From an uncultured Porphyromonas sp. (GTDB lineage: Bacteria > Bacteroidota > Bacteroidia > Bacteroidales > Porphyromonadaceae): DNA of 10,036 bases. Shown here in pieces: positions 7,287 to 10,036 of the stretch. Each line of letters opens with the position of its first letter. Position 1 is the stretch's first letter. Made by a program: the position numbers and the translations under genes. The stretch covers positions 1 to 10,036 of the forward strand of contig USJF01000040.1 in assembly GCA_900554935.1 (NCBI GenBank). Reading direction: 5' to 3'. The notes under the pieces are model-generated. The model saw only the letters and a list, made by a program, of their open reading frames with translations. It did no database searches and was not told where the DNA came from.

Positions 7287-8501
7287 TCAGGGGATGATAC
7301 AGTAGTTCGTGGCTAGCCCACCTTCGGAGGTCTCTTTGTAAAGACTTGGAAGGTCGTGGCCAGTCTGCTTCATCACCTCTACCACTTGGTCAAAGGTGAC
7401 GCGGTGGAATCCATCGGAGAAAGCGGAGAAGGTGTTGCTATCTAGTGCACGAGCGGCAGCAAAGGCATTGCGCTCGATACAAGGGATCTGAACCAAACCG
7501 CAGATCGGGTCGCAAGTAAGCCCTAAGTGGTGCTCAAGAGCCATTTCTGCTGCATACTCAATCTGGTTGAGACTCCCGCCAAAGAGCTGATTGGCAGCTG
7601 CTGCAGCCATAGCGCACGCTACACCCACCTCGCCTTGGCACCCTACTTCGGCGCCAGAGATCGAGGCATTGGTACGAGCAAGATTGCCGATTAGCCCCGC
7701 CGTGGCAAGTGCACGGTGGATCATACGGTCTGGAAACTCTCGGGAGGTCTGAAGGTGGTAGAGAACGGCTGGTACTACACCCGATGAACCGCAAGTGGGG
7801 GCAGTAGCTACCACGTGACCCGAGGCATTCTCCTCCGACACTGCAAGGGCGTAGGAGTAAACTAGCCCACGGCTACTCACATTACTCTTGTAGCCTTTTG
7901 CCCGAATCAGGTATTCACCAGCTTTGCGACGAAGGTTGAGCCCCCCGGGAAGTACCCCATCGGTCTCCAATCCTCTTATTACCGACGCTCTCATCACTTG
8001 CCACACCTCGGCCAGATGATCCCATACGGAAGGGTCGTCGTACCGCTCCACATACTCCCAGAAGTTGATGTGGTGTTGCTGGCAGTAGACCATAATATCT
8101 GAGAGCGTACTGTGGGGGTATATCTGTTCGTTGCGACTCTCATCAAAGGTCTCATTGGCTAGTGAGCCACCTCCAATACTATAGACTTTCCACTTGTCGA
8201 GCACCTTATCACTCTCTCCAATAGCCTCAAAGAGCATGCCATTGGTATGAAATTCAGGCACAATAGTGGGTTCCCAAAGAATCTTAGTGGGAGCGATGGG
8301 CTGTAGTACATCGAGTATTGCTACATCGGTCATGTGCCCCTTACCAGTTGCGGCAAGTGAACCATAAAGCGTCACCCTAAAGCAGCTAGGATGGTTCCCT
8401 TCAAACCGCTTGGCAAACATCTCCGCTGCCCGCCGTGGCGCCATAGTATGGCTACTTGATGGACCATGACCTATTTTGTATATTGTCTTTATTGTCTCCA
8501 T
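7287..8501 (-). CDS. sdaA: L-serine ammonia-lyase (iron-sulfur serine dehydratase), single-chain
   Basis: Deaminates L-serine to pyruvate and ammonia with a [4Fe-4S] cluster, in the cytoplasm. The N-terminal domain has IGHGPSSSHTMAPRRAA (10-26), GSLAATGKGHMTD (47-59) and YSIGGGSLANE (107-117). The C-terminal catalytic domain has APTCGSSGVVPAVL (234-247), GAEVGCQGEVGVACAMAAAA (283-302) and LTCDPICGLVQIPCIERNA (328-346). Cys288, Cys330 and Cys341 keep the exact 42- and 11-residue spacing of the cluster ligands in E. coli SdaA. Cys401, four residues from the end (GGLATNYCIIP), may be the fourth, tail-in-mouth ligand known in this family. The 404 residues are somewhat fewer than the about 455 of E. 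coli SdaA, but both domains are present on one chain. The gene is probably monocistronic, ending at the hairpin near 7250. Confidence 0.97.
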   Translation of the reverse strand: METIKTIYKIGHGPSSSHTMAPRRAAEMFAKRFEGNHPSCFRVTLYGSLAATGKGHMTDVAILDVLQPIAPTKILWEPTIVPEFHTNGMLFEAIGESDKVLDKWKVYSIGGGSLANETFDESRNEQIYPHSTLSDIMVYCQQHHINFWEYVERYDDPSVWDHLAEVWQVMRASVIRGLETDGVLPGGLNLRRKAGEYLIRAKGYKSNVSSRGLVYSYALAVSEENASGHVVATAPTCGSSGVVPAVLYHLQTSREFPDRMIHRALATAGLIGNLARTNASISGAEVGCQGEVGVACAMAAAAANQLFGGSLNQIEYAAEMALEHHLGLTCDPICGLVQIPCIERNAFAAARALDSNTFSAFSDGFHRVTFDQVVEVMKQTGHDLPSLYKETSEGGLATNYCIIP

Positions 8502-8538
8502 ATTATATACCCCTTCAATGTATGCAAAAATTCAACCG

Positions 8539-8560
8539 CAAAGTTACCACTTTTTAGTGG
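8539..8560 (-). promoter_or_regulatory. Possible sdaA promoter with adjacent inverted repeat
   Basis: On the minus strand, TAACTTTG (8546-8539) matches TAnnTTTG and would start RNA near 8532, about 30 bases before the ATG. Directly upstream is the inverted repeat CCACT-N4-AGTGG (8547-8560), in the spacer where a repressor could bind. No TTTG or TTG is found at the -33 position, so an activator may be needed. The operator role is inference. Confidence 0.45.
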
Positions 8561-8643
8561 GACTACCTATTGGCTATCGTATCCTCGATTACGCAAGATT
8601 TGTTTGTGATGAAGATTGGAGATGCCCAAAATAAGTGGTTATC

Positions 8644-8748
8644 GAGTTCGTAGCCAAAGCAGTGGCGAGTTTGTAACCAAGGGATCAATGAGTTTGTAAC
8701 TCAGTCATCCTGGAGTTTCGAACTCAGCGATTGCTCAGTTACAAACTC
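8644..8748 (+). repeat. 23-base-period repeat array B, four direct copies and one inverted core
   Basis: Cores start at 8644 (GAGTTCGTAGCC), 8667 (GAGTTTGTAACC), 8690 (GAGTTTGTAACT) and 8713 (GAGTTTCGAACT), each exactly 23 bases apart. The array closes with AGTTACAAACTC (8737-8748), the exact reverse complement of the third core. The family is the same as array A: over the last 31 bases of comparable sequence (6087-6117 against 8713-8743), 24 bases are identical, and the inverted element begins 24 bases after the last direct core in both. Two differences fall in the 3-base loop of the core palindrome (TGT against TCG), so the stem is kept. The array is upstream of both sdaA and the riboswitch promoter. 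It is non-coding and not CRISPR-like. Confidence 0.85.
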
Positions 8749-8790
8749 AATTTTCAGCTTTATAACCCTATGATTTATAGCCGATTGCAA

Positions 8791-8831
8791 ACCCCCTTTG
8801 CTCCGCTATTTTGCTAGTGGATTTTAGGGGT
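8791..8831. repeat. Nested inverted repeat upstream of the riboswitch promoter
   Basis: ACCCC (8791-8795) pairs with GGGGT (8827-8831). Inside, CCGCTA (8803-8808) pairs with TAGTGG (8815-8820) using one G-T pair and a 6-base loop. It resembles a two-tier hairpin, but no gene ends next to it on either strand, so its role is unknown. Confidence 0.5.
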
Positions 8832-8854
8832 GTAGCCTATCTCGATGAGGCTAC
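8832..8854. repeat. Perfect 7-base inverted repeat, possible operator
   Basis: GTAGCCT (8832-8838) and AGGCTAC (8848-8854) are exact reverse complements with a 9-base gap. The site lies 23 bases upstream of the -33 box of the riboswitch promoter. A binding site for a regulator is possible but nothing else supports it. Confidence 0.5.
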
Positions 8855-8877
8855 CGTGTGATATAGATAGGTGCCGG

Positions 8878-8909
8878 TTTGGTAGTTTTAGCAATTGTTG
8901 CTATCTTTG
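8878..8909 (+). promoter_or_regulatory. Promoter of the cobalamin riboswitch transcript, TTTG-N20-TATCTTTG
   Basis: TTTG (8878-8881) and TATCTTTG (8902-8909) are 20 bases apart, a full match to the Bacteroidota housekeeping promoter consensus and the best promoter in the window. RNA should begin near 8916, shortly before the conserved riboswitch core. Confidence 0.75.
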
Positions 8910-8929
8910 TCGCAAGAATGTGCTTTGGT

Positions 8930-9122
8930 GGTTATTCAACCATCAAAGTTAAAAGGGAAACAGGTGCAAGTCCTGTACAGTCCCGCTGCTGTAAGTCTTA
9001 TTAAACGACCTAGCGTAAACCACTGTGAGAGCTGTCTCTTATGGGAAGGAGCTAGGATCGGAGACGAGTCAGAAAACCTGCCTTCTATGTGCATTTTGTA
9101 TCTCTCTCGAGGGTTGGAGAGG
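8930..9122 (+). ncRNA. Cobalamin (B12) riboswitch
   Basis: The conserved core is plain: AGGGAA (8954-8959), the P3 stem-loop CAGGTGCAAGTCCTG (8961-8975), ACAGTCCCGCTGCTGTAA (8977-8994) holding L5, ACCACTGTGA (9019-9028; the usual box is GCCACTG, so the first base differs), ATGGGAAGG (9041-9049), and GACGAGTCAGAAAACCTGCC (9063-9082) closing the core. A following stem CTCTC/GAGAG (9102-9106 with 9117-9121) is a candidate for the regulatory hairpin that kisses L5. Binding of adenosyl- or methylcobalamin normally represses the gene behind it. Here no credible gene follows on the plus strand. The only start nearby, ATG 9087, gives a 17-residue peptide ending at 9140 that overlaps the 3' part of the switch. 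Limits are approximate. Confidence 0.93.
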
Positions 9123-9140
9123 TGCCACAGAACGACTTAG

Positions 9141-9394
9141 TCTAGTCAATTCCCTTTCTTTGACCGCAACACGAAGAGGGCTAAGATTGCTGATGTGGTG
9201 ATTTGATCAGGAAAATGAGCGTGAGTCTGTGAAGTTTCGCGTCGTTGATATGCACAGCAATGGAGCAGCAGAGAGTGTACACTTCTGCCTTTTGTGTCAC
9301 TCGAGCCACTCTTTGGGGGTGGGTGTCGTAGTTGAGCAATCATCGCTACGCATCCACTCTCTTTTTATTTGCTTCTGCTTCCCCCCTCCTTATA
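9141..9394 (+). other. Region after the riboswitch with no recognisable gene
   Basis: A B12 receptor, transporter or synthesis gene would be expected here, but none is seen in any frame. A frame open from ATG 9229 to 9531 encodes a Ser/Cys/His-rich 100-residue string with no domain and no TonB-receptor features, and its second half runs through a foldback DNA element, so I do not accept it as a gene. The palindrome GTGTACAC occurs at 9275-9282 and again at 9631-9638. Either this is the body of a non-coding RNA or the remnant of a decayed gene. Confidence 0.6.
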
Positions 9395-9520
9395 TGAGAC
9401 TGTCGCACGAAGGCGATCTGTTGCGTTGCTTTCGGAGTTCGAGTTCGGTCACGTACGTGAGTACGTTACCTTCACCCTCATCCTCAGTGCCTTGTATCTC
9501 ATCCTGCGTGCATAGTCTCA
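9395..9520. repeat. About 126-base foldback element
   Basis: The ends are inverted repeats: TGAGACT (9395-9401) with AGTCTCA (9514-9520), then GCACG (9405-9409) with CGTGC (9507-9511). The centre is a second strong palindrome: GGT-c-ACGTAC (9447-9456), loop GTGA, GTACGT-t-ACC (9461-9470), that is 9 pairs with one mismatch. Short GAG/CTC matches lie between, so the element could fold into one long interrupted hairpin in RNA or DNA. I do not recognise the family. It could be a structured RNA domain or a miniature mobile element; no clear target duplication flanks it. Confidence 0.6.
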
Positions 9521-9540
9521 GTACATTTTAGCAAATGTGC

Positions 9541-9567
9541 GAGAATGGCACTTCGTGCAACATTCTC
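9541..9567. terminator. Hairpin, possible terminator of the riboswitch transcript
   Basis: GAGAATG (9541-9547) pairs with CATTCTC (9561-9567), and GCAC (9548-9551) with GTGC (9555-9558) round a TTC loop with an AA bulge. The stem is stable, but only TATATAG follows instead of a T run, so termination is likely but not certain. Confidence 0.5.
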
Positions 9568-9636
9568 TATATAGAATCCGAATAATTTACTCTATTCTTC
9601 CAAATGTGGAAGAGGGATGGAGACGCTCCAGTGTAC

Positions 9637-9683
9637 ACGAAGAGATGCCTACCGCAATGACTTGCTGGAAGGCATCTCTTCGT
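9637..9683. terminator. Strong bidirectional hairpin after the DUF805 gene
   Basis: ACGAAGAGATGCCT (9637-9650) is the exact reverse complement of AGGCATCTCTTCGT (9670-9683). The loop can pair further (CCGCAA with TTGC..GG). It lies 18 bases beyond the stop of the minus-strand DUF805 gene and also faces the riboswitch transcript, so it should end both. On the plus strand it is followed by ATCATTT. Confidence 0.8.
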
Positions 9684-9701
9684 ATCATTTAGTTAATCGA
9701 G

Positions 9702-9995
9702 TTATTGGATAGGCTCGCCAAAGCGATTGGTCTGCGGCTCACCCTTGCAAATCATCAGAATAAGAAGGATGATCCCTCCTAGGATAGGGATGGCACTGAT
9801 GAAGATCCAACCTCCACCTTTGCCTAAATCATGTAGACGACGCACTGTTACTGCAATGCTTGGTATTAGCAGTGCCAAACTGTAAATCCATAAGATAATC
9901 ATGAATACCATGTTTGGACCTCCATAACTATCTTTTAAAGAAAATGCTAGAATCGATATGAAGAAAGAAACGATAAAATTAGACTTATGGGTCAA
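9702..9995 (-). CDS. DUF805 small membrane protein, N-terminus short or lost
   Basis: A 97-residue integral membrane protein of unknown function. The family hallmark VRRLHDLGKGGGW is at 51-63, preceded by IYSLALLIPSIAVT (37-50) and followed by a membrane segment IFISAIPILGGIILLILMI (64-82) and the usual polar tail CKGEPQTNRFGEPIQ. A membrane segment near the start (FIVSFFISILAFSL) and one at about 30-48 complete the pattern. DUF805 proteins normally begin with some 20 more residues, including FSGRxxRxEYW. Here the frame meets a stop codon at 10014-10016, only a TTG at 9995 is available as start, and the missing motif is in none of the three frames up to the window edge. So the gene may be broken at its 5' end, a divergent short form, or affected by another sequence join. 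The strong hairpin at 9637-9683 follows it. Confidence 0.72.
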   Translation of the reverse strand: MTHKSNFIVSFFISILAFSLKDSYGGPNMVFMIILWIYSLALLIPSIAVTVRRLHDLGKGGGWIFISAIPILGGIILLILMICKGEPQTNRFGEPIQ

Positions 9996-10036
9996 AAGTG
10001 TTGGTGCAACATATTAAGTGATTAGTTATAATCAGT

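Noticed and set aside
7558-7794. 78-residue minus-strand frame inside sdaA
   Set aside because: A shadow of sdaA in another frame, Cys/Arg-rich with no family match, overlapping conserved catalytic sequence.
6041-8748. CRISPR array reading of the 23-base repeats
   Set aside because: Repeats of 12 bases with 11-base spacers that resemble each other, few copies and no cas genes; CRISPR repeats and spacers are each usually over 20 bases.
8895-9140. 81-residue frame across the riboswitch
   Set aside because: It runs through the conserved RNA core and its ATG sits inside the promoter's -7 region, upstream of the predicted RNA start.
9395-9520. Insertion-sequence end or attachment site
   Set aside because: No transposase or integrase gene and no clear target duplication; kept only as an unclassified foldback element.
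9229-9531. 100-residue plus-strand frame after the riboswitch
   Set aside because: Low-complexity Ser/Cys/His-rich product without a domain or signal peptide. Its second half is simply the foldback element read through, and no start signal fits the riboswitch spacing.

Overview
The window looks like chromosomal DNA of the order Bacteroidales (Bacteroidota). The support is a purH-mreB-mreC-mreD-mrdA cluster in the order usual for that group, LysO split over two genes, and promoter-like sequences of the Bacteroidota type (TTTG/TTG, about 20 bases, TAnnTTTG). Genus is less certain. Bases 1 to about 1030 read like Bacteroides. The rest looks more like a Porphyromonas-type genome, with many TAG/CTA triplets on the strand shown. 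This is an impression from codon style and protein sequence, not from a search.

Layout. (1) 1-821: C-terminal part of a Dcp-like M3 metallopeptidase. (2) 846 to about 1030: start of a small lipoprotein gene, cut off abruptly. (3) About 1023-1035: a junction at which the lipoprotein gene and a convergent PBP2 gene (mrdA) are both broken. The simplest reading is a chimeric join of two sequences. (4) 5880 down to 957, minus strand: purH, mreB, mreC, mreD and truncated mrdA. mreC/mreD and mreD/mrdA overlap by 4 bases. The last four genes build the rod/elongasome machinery, and purH makes IMP. (5) 5881-6355: divergent intergenic region with a 23-base-period repeat array and a promoter. (6) 6356-7230: two-gene LysO lysine exporter. 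(7) A hairpin between convergent genes, then sdaA (L-serine ammonia-lyase) on the minus strand. (8) 8502-9701: a 1.2-kb region without a convincing protein gene. It holds a second 23-base repeat array, inverted repeats, a well-formed promoter, a cobalamin riboswitch, a roughly 126-base foldback element and strong hairpins. (9) 9702-9995, minus strand: a small DUF805 membrane protein lacking its usual N-terminus.

The most interesting part is region 8. A complete-looking B12 riboswitch with its own promoter reads into about 550 bases of structured, apparently non-coding DNA that ends at a strong convergent hairpin. It may control a non-coding RNA, or it may be left over from a lost gene. The two 23-base arrays share spacing, core palindrome and end structure. 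They sit in the two divergent intergenic regions and look like an intergenic repeat family of this genome.
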